The notes under the pieces are model-generated. The model ran no database searches, had not been told where the DNA came from, and worked only from the letters and a program-made list of their open reading frames with translations. A stretch of DNA of 42,151 bases from JBKBII01 sp046299415 (GTDB lineage Bacteria; Pseudomonadota; Gammaproteobacteria; Ectothiorhodospirales; Ectothiorhodospiraceae), in assembly GCA_046299415.1 (NCBI GenBank), contig JBKBII010000014.1, positions 1 to 42,151 of the forward strand, read 5' to 3'. Positions 25,325 to 33,855 of the stretch are shown here, piece after piece (within the stretch, counting starts at the first letter, position 1; each line of letters begins with the position of its first letter). A program made the translations under genes and the position numbers.

Positions 25325-25361
25325 AGAACACGCCGAGAGCCACCGGCGTTCTCTGCTTTTT
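25325..25361 (+). terminator. Terminator-like hairpin on plus strand
   Basis: CGCCG (25331-25335) and CGGCG (25344-25348) with partly paired flanks form a hairpin followed by CTCTGCTTTTT. It points to rightward transcription, although no plus-strand gene is known just upstream. Confidence 0.3.
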
Positions 25362-25509
25362 ACGTGCAAGGCGAGCGTAGACCATCTAGTCAGCAAGGCG
25401 AGCGCCCCACACGCAACAGTGACCCCATGACCCGAGCGATGCACAAAGCGTCCGGGCAGCCCGGCGCAGACGACCCCGCACAAGCGGTAAGCAGCGCACG
25501 CCAAGTTCC

Positions 25510-26460
25510 TCAAGATGTCGGAGTTTTCTTCGACGGGATACCAGCCACCACCGGAATTTCAAGCGGGCGACCGGGAATTTGGCCGCCCGAACTTCGGGGC
25601 GTTGCAGGCGCTGAAGCACGAAGGCTCGGCGCCCAGGCATGCCCGTGCACCACCTCCCAACTCGCCGGCAAGCGACGCACTGAGTCCGTTTCGCATCCGG
25701 GCACCCCGTATCGCTCGCGATAAGCCGCCTCGACCGATGCCCATCGGCGAGGCGTCAACAAGCCGCCCGAACGGCCTTGCATCACGTTGCGCACGCCCAC
25801 GCCACGCAAATCCCTGATCAAAGACGTGAGGTCGGCATGTGTGACGGTCCAATCCTCACGATCCATGACCGGATCCGCAAAACGCGCGCGCAGCAACGCG
25901 TCGCCAACGTCGTGCAAATCGAGAAAGCGATTGACCGAAGGACCACCCGTCACGGGTTCAACGACGGTACGCAATTCCTTGAGTGTATCGGGACCGAGGG
26001 TCGCAAACAGAAACAGGCCACCCGGCGCGAGCACTCGCCTGACCTCGGCGAATACTTGGTCTGGCGTTTCGACCCACTGCAGCATCAACGACGACACAAT
26101 CAGGTCCGCTGATCCATCGGCGAAAGGCAAGGTCTCGGCATCAGCACACACCCCACGCGCGCGCCGCAGCCAATAACGCCGGCGCGCGGCGCGCTTGGCC
26201 ATCGCCGGTGCCAGATCACAACCGATAACCTCGGCATCGCGATAGCGCTTGAGCAATTTCGTGATCAGCCCGCCCGGCCCACAGCCAAGATCGAGAACGC
26301 GCCGCGGCGTGATCTTCATCCATTCAAGGCGCTCAAACAGCGAATCCGCGACGCGACGCTGCAGCGCATCATGATCCTCATAGCGATCAGCGGCGCGATC
26401 GAATGCGAGACGCAGACGTTTTCGATCGATGTGCGGTGCTTCGATAGCCGGCATGGTCAT
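25510..26460 (-). CDS. bioC: Malonyl-ACP O-methyltransferase BioC
   Basis: BioC methylates malonyl-ACP to start pimelate synthesis for biotin. The SAM motif VLDLGCGPGGLITKLL lies at about 56-71, and the methyltransferase core continues with LPFADGSADLIVSSLMLQW. The C-terminal part DREDWTVTHADLTSLIRDLRGVG is characteristic of BioC. Length is 316 residues with an added C-terminal tail rich in Pro/Ser. It follows bioH after about 210 bases, so the two pathway genes are neighbours; bioA, B, D and F are not in the window. Confidence 0.9.
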   Translation of the reverse strand: MTMPAIEAPHIDRKRLRLAFDRAADRYEDHDALQRRVADSLFERLEWMKITPRRVLDLGCGPGGLITKLLKRYRDAEVIGCDLAPAMAKRAARRRYWLRRARGVCADAETLPFADGSADLIVSSLMLQWVETPDQVFAEVRRVLAPGGLFLFATLGPDTLKELRTVVEPVTGGPSVNRFLDLHDVGDALLRARFADPVMDREDWTVTHADLTSLIRDLRGVGVRNVMQGRSGGLLTPRRWASVEAAYRERYGVPGCETDSVRRLPASWEVVHGHAWAPSLRASAPATPRSSGGQIPGRPLEIPVVAGIPSKKTPTS

Positions 26461-26669
26461 CCTATTCCTTCAGACCTGCAGCCTCACACGCAAGACCGCA
26501 GCCGCGTTTCAGCCCTATGAGGCCTCGGGCGACCGGGCGTGTAGACATGCTGAATACATTACTCCGCGCGGCGCGCTCTAGACGCGTTGCGCGGCGCGAA
26601 GCTCGCAGTTTCAGTGCCGCGCGCCTCACACCCAAGCGACTGACCCCTATCGATACGGCATGATTTCGC

Positions 26670-27938
26670 TCATCGCCGAGCCAGTTGATCGGCGACCCAC
26701 CCAGCAACCACGCCCGGGACGGCCAGAGGCAAGTCATGCGCCCCATCGATGATCGTGATCACAACACTGTCATCACCAGTCGAGACTTGCGTCCCGACCA
26801 GCCGGTCGCCAGCAGCCCGCAAATGCGCATCGACCGGCGAAGCCGTGACGCCAGCAAGAATATCGAGCCCGATCCTCAAACGACGTACAGCCACGCGGCG
26901 ACTGGTACTGGGCGAAACCCCAAAACGACTCAACCACCGCTGCATCGCGTCGATCAGAACGTCATCGCAAGCCGGTTCGAGAGCCGTGTCGACCGTTAGC
27001 CCGGCCGCATTTTCGGCACAAAAACGACGCCGGCCGCGCTCACCCAAAACTGAGGTGGCGCTCGGGGTGCAGGCCAATCGAGCAAAGGCTCCCGCGAGCC
27101 GTTCGGGCATAGTAACCGCACGCCGAAAACGAGCCCAATCACTCGTTTCGACCCATCCCCCATGCGATCTCAGAAACTCTCTCCCGGTGGCGATCGCAAG
27201 CACAGCAGGGCGGCGCGCGGATCGAAGCCAACCAAGCCCGTCGCGCCCAGAACGAACCGCGCATCGCCGTGCCGCCGAGCGAGCAATGTTTCTCCTCGAC
27301 GAGGGCCACCGTCTCTCGCGCCAGACTGTGCGATCGAGTGTCATCGCAAGTTGCGTCGCGATGACTCCGCCCAGCGACCAGCCGACGACCGCCGTCAACG
27401 GCGCTGATGGCGCCGGCCGCGGCAACATCGAAGGGCCCCAAGACTCCGCAACACGAGTCCCGCGCGGGCTGCCAAGCCCACACGATCGCCTGCACCCGCC
27501 CCGCAGCCAGCCCCGAGACCAGTGCTGCAACCAGTGCTGCAACCAAAGTGCACGTAGCCGCCGTCTTCTCGGTGAGTCATGATCACAGCCACCCAGCCCC
27601 CAGGCCGCGAGACCACGTGGAAGCGGCGCCGCGATGGCCAACGCACCCCGACGCCAGCGCCACGGCAAACGCTCCAGTGTCGCGCGCCATACCTCGCCCT
27701 CGAATCCCCAGCCAGCAATCCACAGTGTGACAGGCGCAGTGTTTGGACGACATCGGCCACGACGCCGCGAGCTCGAAGCAACAGGCCGCCCGCCCGAGCG
27801 GTGATCACAGACGTCTCGAGATTCGCGACAAGCACTTGGATTGGCATCACCTCGCGATGACACCGCGGCCGTCAAGCTCGAACCTCGCAACAATCGAGCT
27901 TTCGTTGAACACTCTCCGGCTATCGACTCTGGCATCAT
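26670..27938 (-). CDS. bioH: Alpha/beta hydrolase, probable pimeloyl-ACP methyl ester esterase BioH
   Basis: BioH removes the methyl group from pimeloyl-ACP methyl ester. The oxyanion region reads LWIAGWGFEGEVW and the nucleophile elbow GWSLGG lies in the middle of the frame. The C-terminal histidine is in IDGAHDLPL, all as in the family. At 422 residues it is far longer than the usual 250-260. The first 70 residues are Arg/Ser-rich and match nothing, and an Arg/Trp-rich stretch with a short LQHW duplication lies before the elbow. The true start is uncertain and may be well downstream of 27938 at a non-ATG codon. Position just before bioC supports the function. Confidence 0.7.
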   Translation of the reverse strand: MMPESIAGECSTKARLLRGSSLTAAVSSRGDANPSACRESRDVCDHRSGGRPVASSSRRRGRCRPNTAPVTLWIAGWGFEGEVWRATLERLPWRWRRGALAIAAPLPRGLAAWGLGGCDHDSPRRRRLRALWLQHWLQHWSRGWLRGGCRRSCGLGSPRGTRVAESWGPSMLPRPAPSAPLTAVVGWSLGGVIATQLAMTLDRTVWRERRWPSSRRNIARSAARRCAVRSGRDGLGWLRSARRPAVLAIATGREFLRSHGGWVETSDWARFRRAVTMPERLAGAFARLACTPSATSVLGERGRRRFCAENAAGLTVDTALEPACDDVLIDAMQRWLSRFGVSPSTSRRVAVRRLRIGLDILAGVTASPVDAHLRAAGDRLVGTQVSTGDDSVVITIIDGAHDLPLAVPGVVAGWVADQLARR

Positions 27939-28361
27939 GCGTCGGTCCGCAAGTTACTGCCGTCACTGACGCGCCGCGGCCCGCCAGGATCGGTAAACGA
28001 ATCGGGTGCCCGCAGCCCTCGAATCGGGGTCGATTGAAAACACGCTTCGATGTCATCGTGAAGGCGACGGTCGCAACGGCGCAAGCGCGGCAAACCAAAG
28101 GCCTGCGTACGCACCAGGCATTGCCACAATCCTGCAACGATCACACCTACAACGGTCACAGGCCGATAACGGCGGACAGAAAATGCCGCGTCTCGTGCGA
28201 CGCATCGGAAACGAGATGACAACGCCTCACCGACGAAAGCCATCGAGCGACAGCAAATCGCGCGGTGACGATCCAAAACCGGCGAACCACAAAAGTACCC
28301 GCCGAGGCCATACGAGCGGAACTGACTGACAGGGTCTCGATCACGGCCAGGAGAAAAATGA
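27939..28361. other. Divergent intergenic region bioH/plsY
   Basis: No supported gene. Long open frames on both strands lack family features and ribosome binding sites. Confidence 0.4.
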
Positions 28362-29000
28362 ATGTTGACCGCGAGCTTCATCTTGGGCCTTGTTCTGGCG
28401 TACGCGCTCGGATCAGTATCGAGCGCGATCGTACTCTCTCGGCTATTCGGCCTGCCCGATCCTCGTAACATCGGCTCAGGCAACCCGGGCGCAACCAATA
28501 TTCTGCGGACCGGCCGGAAAGGCCTCGCTGCTGCAACACTCATCGGCGATGCCGCGAAGGGCTGGCTACCGGTCTACATCGCACTTCAGCTCGAACACAC
28601 GGCGGTCGGACCGATGCCGTTATGGATGGTCGCGTTGATCGGCCTTGCGGCATTCCTGGGGCATTTGTTCCCGATCTGGCATGGGCTACGTGGCGGCAAA
28701 GGCGTGGCGACCGCTTTCGGAATCGTATTGGCCATCGACCCGATTACCGCGGGCCTCACGCTCGTGACATGGTTGCTGATCGCGGCCACCACCCGCTACT
28801 CCTCGTTGGCAGCACTCACTGCGGCCACTCTCGCGCCGGTGTACTACAGCTTTTCCAGCAACTTTACGTTACACGCCGAGGGCTGGCTGCTCACTCTGAT
28901 GGCCACCGTGGCCCTGCTCCTTTACTGGCGTCATGACGCCAACATTCGGCGCCTACTGCGCCACGAAGAACCGCGCATCGGCGAACGCCGGAATCAATGA
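28362..29000 (+). CDS. plsY: Acyl-phosphate glycerol-3-phosphate acyltransferase PlsY
   Basis: PlsY acylates glycerol-3-phosphate with acyl-phosphate at the inner membrane, the first step of phospholipid synthesis. The three family motifs are visible: AYALGSVSSAIVLSRL, GSGNPGATNILRTGRK with DAAKGWLP, and HLFPIWHGLRGGKGVAT. Five or so transmembrane helices fill the 212 residues. AGGAG lies 8 bases before the ATG. It stands divergent from bioH and convergent with tsaD. Confidence 0.96.
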   Translation: MLTASFILGLVLAYALGSVSSAIVLSRLFGLPDPRNIGSGNPGATNILRTGRKGLAAATLIGDAAKGWLPVYIALQLEHTAVGPMPLWMVALIGLAAFLGHLFPIWHGLRGGKGVATAFGIVLAIDPITAGLTLVTWLLIAATTRYSSLAALTAATLAPVYYSFSSNFTLHAEGWLLTLMATVALLLYWRHDANIRRLLRHEEPRIGERRNQ

Positions 29001-29119
29001 GCTCAAAACAGACCCGAATTCGATCGGCCCGACGCCAACCGCTTGAACACCGGAATCCCCCACCTAAGCACAGCATCCGCGATGCAAGATGATCGGTGCG
29101 CCGATCGGCCTGGCGCGAG

Positions 29120-30259
29120 TCAGGGTCGGAGCCATGGCTCGGTTAACGGCCAGCGCGGCCGCACAACGATGGCGTTGCAATCGGCCACGAGCTCATCGGC
29201 TCGCGGTGACGAAGCCGGCTCACCTACAGCGTCATCGCCACCCGTTGGTGAAACGCCCACATGCCGAGCGCGATCACCCGAACGCTCACATGCGGCAGCG
29301 CGCAATCGTTCGATACCTGCGGCAGCAATCATCGCACCATTATCGGTGCACCATTCCAGCCGCGGGAATCGCAACCTAACTCCGCGCGCCGCCGCGATCG
29401 TCTCAAAACGAGCCCGTAAACGACGGTTGGCGGCAACGCCGCCGGCGACGACCAACTCACGACGGCCTGTCTGTGCCAGCGCCTGCTCGAGTTTGTGGCT
29501 CAACACATCGACGACCGCACGCTCAAAGCTCGCCGCCACATCTTCGATCCGATGGCGCCCCGACTCAATCGCCAGACGCACCGCCGTCTTTAGACCTGAA
29601 AAACTCATATCCAGCCCCGCGCGATCGCACATTGGACGCGGCAGATTGACCGCGCCGTCATCGCCGAACTCCGCCAACCGCGACACTGCCGGCCCACCGG
29701 GGTAGCCCAGATCGAGCAATTGCGCCGTCTTATCGAACGACTCCCCCGCAGCATCGTCGATGCTTTCGCCCAGTAAACGATAGTCACCGAGAGCCCGCGC
29801 ATCGAGAAACTGCGTGTGCCCGCCCGACACCAACAATACGAGAAACGGAAACTCGAGCTCTGGCGCATCAAGGCGCGCCGCGATCAAATGCCCTTCGAGA
29901 TGATGAACCGGGATCGTCGGAACATTCCAACCCAGACTCAGAGCCTCGGCTGTCGCAGCGCCCACCATGAGGGCTCCGATCAGACCCGGGCCCGCGGTGT
30001 ATGCGATGGCATCGAGCGTTTGTGGCGACCAATCCGCTTCTGCCATCACCTTTCGCACCATCGGCAGCAAGCGGCGCACGTGATCTCGAGACGCCAGCTC
30101 AGGCACGACGCCGCCGTACGCAGCGTGTAGATCAATCTGCGAAAAAAGCGCCTCGGCAACGACCCGCGTCGCGCCCCCCGCAACCGGGCTCGCGGGCGCC
30201 TCGACCAGCGCGACTCCCGTCTCATCGCAAGACGTCTCGATTCCCAACACTCTCAACAT
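29120..30259 (-). CDS. tsaD: tRNA N6-adenosine threonylcarbamoyltransferase TsaD
   Basis: TsaD makes t6A37 in ANN-reading tRNAs together with TsaB, C and E. The start is ATG 30259, giving MLRVLGIETSCDETGVAL, the family N-terminus; the frame extends 17 codons further. The metal-binding motif HHLEGHL and the SGGHT loop are present, with GGVAANRRLR near the end. The protein has 379 residues. The family normally finishes near a PRWPL motif; here PRWPL comes after an inserted hydrophilic stretch of about 25 residues (SPTGGDDAVGEP and following). The divergent rpsU-dnaG-rpoD block often found next to tsaD is not here. Confidence 0.95.
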   Translation of the reverse strand: MLRVLGIETSCDETGVALVEAPASPVAGGATRVVAEALFSQIDLHAAYGGVVPELASRDHVRRLLPMVRKVMAEADWSPQTLDAIAYTAGPGLIGALMVGAATAEALSLGWNVPTIPVHHLEGHLIAARLDAPELEFPFLVLLVSGGHTQFLDARALGDYRLLGESIDDAAGESFDKTAQLLDLGYPGGPAVSRLAEFGDDGAVNLPRPMCDRAGLDMSFSGLKTAVRLAIESGRHRIEDVAASFERAVVDVLSHKLEQALAQTGRRELVVAGGVAANRRLRARFETIAAARGVRLRFPRLEWCTDNGAMIAAAGIERLRAAACERSGDRARHVGVSPTGGDDAVGEPASSPRADELVADCNAIVVRPRWPLTEPWLRP

Positions 30260-30745
30260 GTCACCGATACCCGCATTGCGCCGCACGTTGGCCTGATCCA
30301 ACCTCGGCAACCAAACGGCTGCGTAACGATTACCGAGCGGCCGGCCCTGATGTCGTCGCCCGTCGAGGAACGCGCTGGCAGCGAGGCGGACGCATCGTCA
30401 ACCCGCCCCCAACGCAAGGCGCCGACGAATCAAGTTTCGCGACGAACATCTCGGCAAGGTCGATCAGCCGACTGTCGGGGCACCTCGAGGCGAACCCTCG
30501 ACCGCCCCCCCCACGGACGTTCCCTGAGGCCGATCGACGGCTTCTGGTCGCGCGCGCGACACACAGCGACGTAATCTCTGTCCAGCATCGAATACTTCGA
30601 TGGCCCACACACCCCGTCGATCATCCACCGTCGACTTTGGCGCACCTGCCGCGCCACTCCTCGATTAACCCCGCCGCCGAGCGCTGCTTTCGCCGCCATC
30701 AGCATATCGCTGCGACGTCCGCCGAACCGACCGCACCAGCCGCAA
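30260..30745. other. Intergenic region before tsaD
   Basis: No supported gene; rpsU, a common neighbour of tsaD, is absent. The open frames here show no motif. Confidence 0.45.
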
Positions 30746-32158
30746 TCAACCCGCGCTCTCAACGACGAGTGACTTCACGTTGACGAACGCCAACGGCCCC
30801 CACTCGCCCAACTCGCGTCCGTGACCCGAAGCCTTGACGCCCCCAAACGGATAACGCGGATCAGACGCGACAATGGCGTTGACAAACGCGCTACCGCATT
30901 CGAGGCGACGAGCGACCGCCTCTGCGCGCGCAAGATCAGCCGACCACACACTGCCACCCAAGCCGTAGCGCGAAGCATTCGCGAGCTCGGCCGCCTCATC
31001 GTCGTCGTCGAATGCGGTCACCGCAGCACAGGGACCAAACGTCTCTTCGTCAAACACGGCCATACCCGGACGTACGTTAGACAGAACGGCTGGGCTCATG
31101 AAACAGGGTGTCGCGTGCCCCTCAAGACGCCGCCCTCCCGTCACGAGGCGGGCGCCGGCCAGCACGCTGCGCTCGATCTGATCGAGTAACTCGTCCACCA
31201 AATCGGCTCGAGCCAGCGGCCCAAGTTCGGTTTCAGCCTCCAGCGGCAACCCCACCTTGAGGGCCGCGAACGCCGCGGCTAGCCGCTCGACGAACGGCTC
31301 ATACAAACTGCGCTGGATCAAAAAGCGCTTGGCCGCAATACATGTCTCGCCGTTATTTTGGATGCGCGCCTTGACTGCTTTAGCAACAACCGCGTCGAGA
31401 TCCGCATCGTCCAGCACGATGAAAGGGTCGGATCCACCCAGCTCAAGAACCACCGGCTTGAGTGCACTGCCGGCCGCGCGCCCGACGGCCGCACCAGCGC
31501 CCTCTGAACCCGTCAGACTCACCCCGTGCACGCGCTCATCCTTGATGATCGTCTCGACGGCATCAGCGCCCACCGGCAAAAACTGGAACACATCCGGCGG
31601 CAATCCTGCGGCGAACAGCGACTCGAGCGCCACGCCACAGCCGGGCACATTCGACGCATGTTTCAAAAGCGCCGCGTTGCCCGCCAGAGTCACGACCATC
31701 GCCTGGCGCACGACCTGCCAGAAAGGGAAGTTCCACGGCATCACCAGCAAAATCAGGCCCAGGGGCTGCATCACGATGCGTGCCGACCGCGCGCCGGTTG
31801 GTACCGTCCGATCGGCGAGAATTGACTCACCATGTTCGCCGTAGTATCGCAATGCGGCCACACATTTATCGATCTCAGCGCGCGCCTCAACAAGGCGCTT
31901 ACCCATTTCGCGGGTCGCTAGCGCGGCCAGCTCCTCCCGCCGATCTTCGAACGCCTGGGCAACCTGACGCAGCGCATGCGCGCGCTCGGCAATCGGTCGC
32001 CGAGACCACTCGCTTTGCGCCGCGACACCTCGCTGCAATGCGCGTTCCAGCGCCTCATCATCGAATCGAGCGATAACGCTCTCGACGGCACCGGTCGCTG
32101 GATCGCGGCTCACCAAGCGCGAACGAGCCTCACAATCTTGTCCCCTTGCCTCGGTCAT
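30746..32158 (-). CDS. Aldehyde dehydrogenase, succinate-semialdehyde dehydrogenase type
   Basis: This is a 470-residue NAD(P)-dependent aldehyde dehydrogenase. The MPWNFPFW segment is at about 140-147, the general base in VLELGGSDP at about residue 239 and the catalytic cysteine in NGETCIAAKRF at about residue 273. Overall order and length fit succinate-semialdehyde dehydrogenases of the Sad/GabD group, which oxidise succinate semialdehyde to succinate. No gabT or other pathway gene is adjacent, so the substrate is inferred. It is followed by tsaD on the same strand after 486 bases. Confidence 0.88.
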   Translation of the reverse strand: MTEARGQDCEARSRLVSRDPATGAVESVIARFDDEALERALQRGVAAQSEWSRRPIAERAHALRQVAQAFEDRREELAALATREMGKRLVEARAEIDKCVAALRYYGEHGESILADRTVPTGARSARIVMQPLGLILLVMPWNFPFWQVVRQAMVVTLAGNAALLKHASNVPGCGVALESLFAAGLPPDVFQFLPVGADAVETIIKDERVHGVSLTGSEGAGAAVGRAAGSALKPVVLELGGSDPFIVLDDADLDAVVAKAVKARIQNNGETCIAAKRFLIQRSLYEPFVERLAAAFAALKVGLPLEAETELGPLARADLVDELLDQIERSVLAGARLVTGGRRLEGHATPCFMSPAVLSNVRPGMAVFDEETFGPCAAVTAFDDDDEAAELANASRYGLGGSVWSADLARAEAVARRLECGSAFVNAIVASDPRYPFGGVKASGHGRELGEWGPLAFVNVKSLVVESAG

Positions 32159-32865
32159 GACAGCTCCCTAAATATCGCGATTGCAGGCGGCACCCGCATC
32201 TGAAACCAAGCCTCGCCAAAGCAACCTTACAACACGCACCGCGTGCTCCGCCGCGATCTCGCCATGCCAGATCCGGTCGCTTACCGACTAACGCGAACCC
32301 CGGGTCTGAACGTTGTTGGTGATCGTGCCCGAGGTCGCCTCGCCGGATCTGGCCCGGATTGAAACGGATTGAGATCGGTCGAGACAGCTCGATCCGGGCC
32401 ACCATGAGCGACGAACGGCAATCGCGACTCGTCATCAGTTTTGGCTCACGAACTGTGCTCACACGATGCGTTGCGACAACATCGAATGCCCTGCCGATCT
32501 CACCCCCAATGGATCACCGTCGAGGACTACAGCACAATCTCACCATGCGCTGCCGTAAACTGGCAGACTCTCGATCCGATAACGATCGGCGACGAGCCCA
32601 CAAAGGGTCGACGACGTTGGCGTCAGAAGTAACACCCTAGACCGCGTTGGGCCAACGCCGAAAACAAACGGCCGCGGTTCAACTTGGCTGGCAACCTCGG
32701 CGCGCATTCCAACCGACGCGAAACGTTCGACGCGCCAGATGAATCGCTTGGCCCACTGAAAGCATCGAACCCTCGTGCCGCCGCCCGGATCCGTTGTCGC
32801 GTTTCAGCATCGAACCCGTTCACCATCATCCTTGTCCGGCCACAATACGATATTGAGGAAGCGAT
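32159..32865. other. Divergent intergenic region with an inverted repeat
   Basis: Between the aldehyde dehydrogenase and the NDUFA9-like gene I see no supported gene in about 700 bases. TGGCCCGGAT (32350-32359) and ATCCGGGCCA (32392-32401) form a perfect 10-bp inverted repeat around a 32-base loop, without a T-run. Confidence 0.4.
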
Positions 32866-33855
32866 ATGAGCGTAAATCGACCCCATCGCGATCGTCGAAC
32901 ACCACGCGGACGCGTTGTCGTTTTCGGCGGCAGCGGCTTCGTCGGGCGCCATCTCGTTGCAAAGCTGGTGCAGGATCATTGGCTGGTCACGGTGCCTTCG
33001 CGGCATCCGAGTCGTCATCGTGATCTTAGTGTCCTGCCCCGCGTCGACGTCCTCGAGGCCGACATTCACGACACGGGCAAACAGCGTGAACTCCTTCGCG
33101 ATGCTGACGCCATCATCAATCTCGTCGGAATCCTCAACGAATCTCGCCACGATGGCAGCGGGTTCAGGCGCGCTCACACCGACCTCGCACGCAATCTTGC
33201 CGAATCAGCCAAAGCCTGCGGGGTCCGGCGATTCGTGCAGATGAGCGCGTTGCGCGCAGATCACGCCGACCCGCCCAGCTTCTATCTCAAATCGAAAAAG
33301 GCCGCGGAGGAGGCGCTGCGGCAGGCCGACCTCGATCTGACGATCTTCCGTCCATCGGTCATCTTCGGCGCCGACGACAACTTTATCAATCAATTCGCCA
33401 GTCTTGTCAGATTCGCGCCGATTTTTCCGGTGGCGCGCGCCTCGGCCCGCTTCGCCCCGGTCTACGTCGGCGATGTCGTCGCCCGCTTTGCCGAGGCTCT
33501 GGACGATCGCTCAACCATCGGACAAGCCTACGACCTTTGCGGTCCGGAGGAGTGGACGCTCGCTGAAATCATCGAGGCGTCCGCTCGTTGGACCGGGCGG
33601 CGAACCAAAGTCATCGGGCTGCCTGACGGGCTCGGGAAGCTCCAGGCGCGCATACTCGAGTTTGCACCCGGCCAACCGATGTCTCGCGACAATTTCGCCT
33701 CGCTTGGTCTCGATTCGGTTTGCTCGGGCGATACACCCACATGCACCAGCCCGCTATCGGTGCTCGGCCCTATCTGCCTCCGCCCCGGCCGACACGAGAC
33801 CGAATTGCAGGCGCTCCGCGAACGCTACATCAATCGCTCACACGACACGAAATGA
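32866..33855 (+). CDS. NDUFA9-like NAD(P)-binding protein (atypical SDR)
   Basis: The Rossmann motif VVVFGGSGFVGRHL is at about 17-30, and FYLKSKKAAEEALRQADLDLTIFRPSVIFG in parts gives the YxxxK region and the typical RPSVIFG that follow in complex-I NDUFA9-like proteins. The 329-residue protein probably binds NAD(P)H. Bacterial members are suggested to act in quinone or complex-I related redox functions, but the substrate is unknown. GAGGAAG precedes the ATG. Its stop overlaps the cca start (ATGA), so the two are co-translated. Confidence 0.87.
   Translation: MSVNRPHRDRRTPRGRVVVFGGSGFVGRHLVAKLVQDHWLVTVPSRHPSRHRDLSVLPRVDVLEADIHDTGKQRELLRDADAIINLVGILNESRHDGSGFRRAHTDLARNLAESAKACGVRRFVQMSALRADHADPPSFYLKSKKAAEEALRQADLDLTIFRPSVIFGADDNFINQFASLVRFAPIFPVARASARFAPVYVGDVVARFAEALDDRSTIGQAYDLCGPEEWTLAEIIEASARWTGRRTKVIGLPDGLGKLQARILEFAPGQPMSRDNFASLGLDSVCSGDTPTCTSPLSVLGPICLRPGRHETELQALRERYINRSHDTK

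Noticed and set aside
27395..27850. Alternative minus-strand frame overlapping bioH with a natural-looking start (MPIQVLVANLETSVITARAG).
   Set aside because: It overlaps the frame holding the GWSLGG and GAHDLPL motifs and shows no domain itself, though a frameshift at the bioH start cannot be excluded.
30001..30783. A 260-codon plus-strand frame over the tsaD start and the gap beside it.
   Set aside because: Overlaps tsaD antisense, is Arg/Pro/Ser-rich, and has no ribosome binding site or domain.
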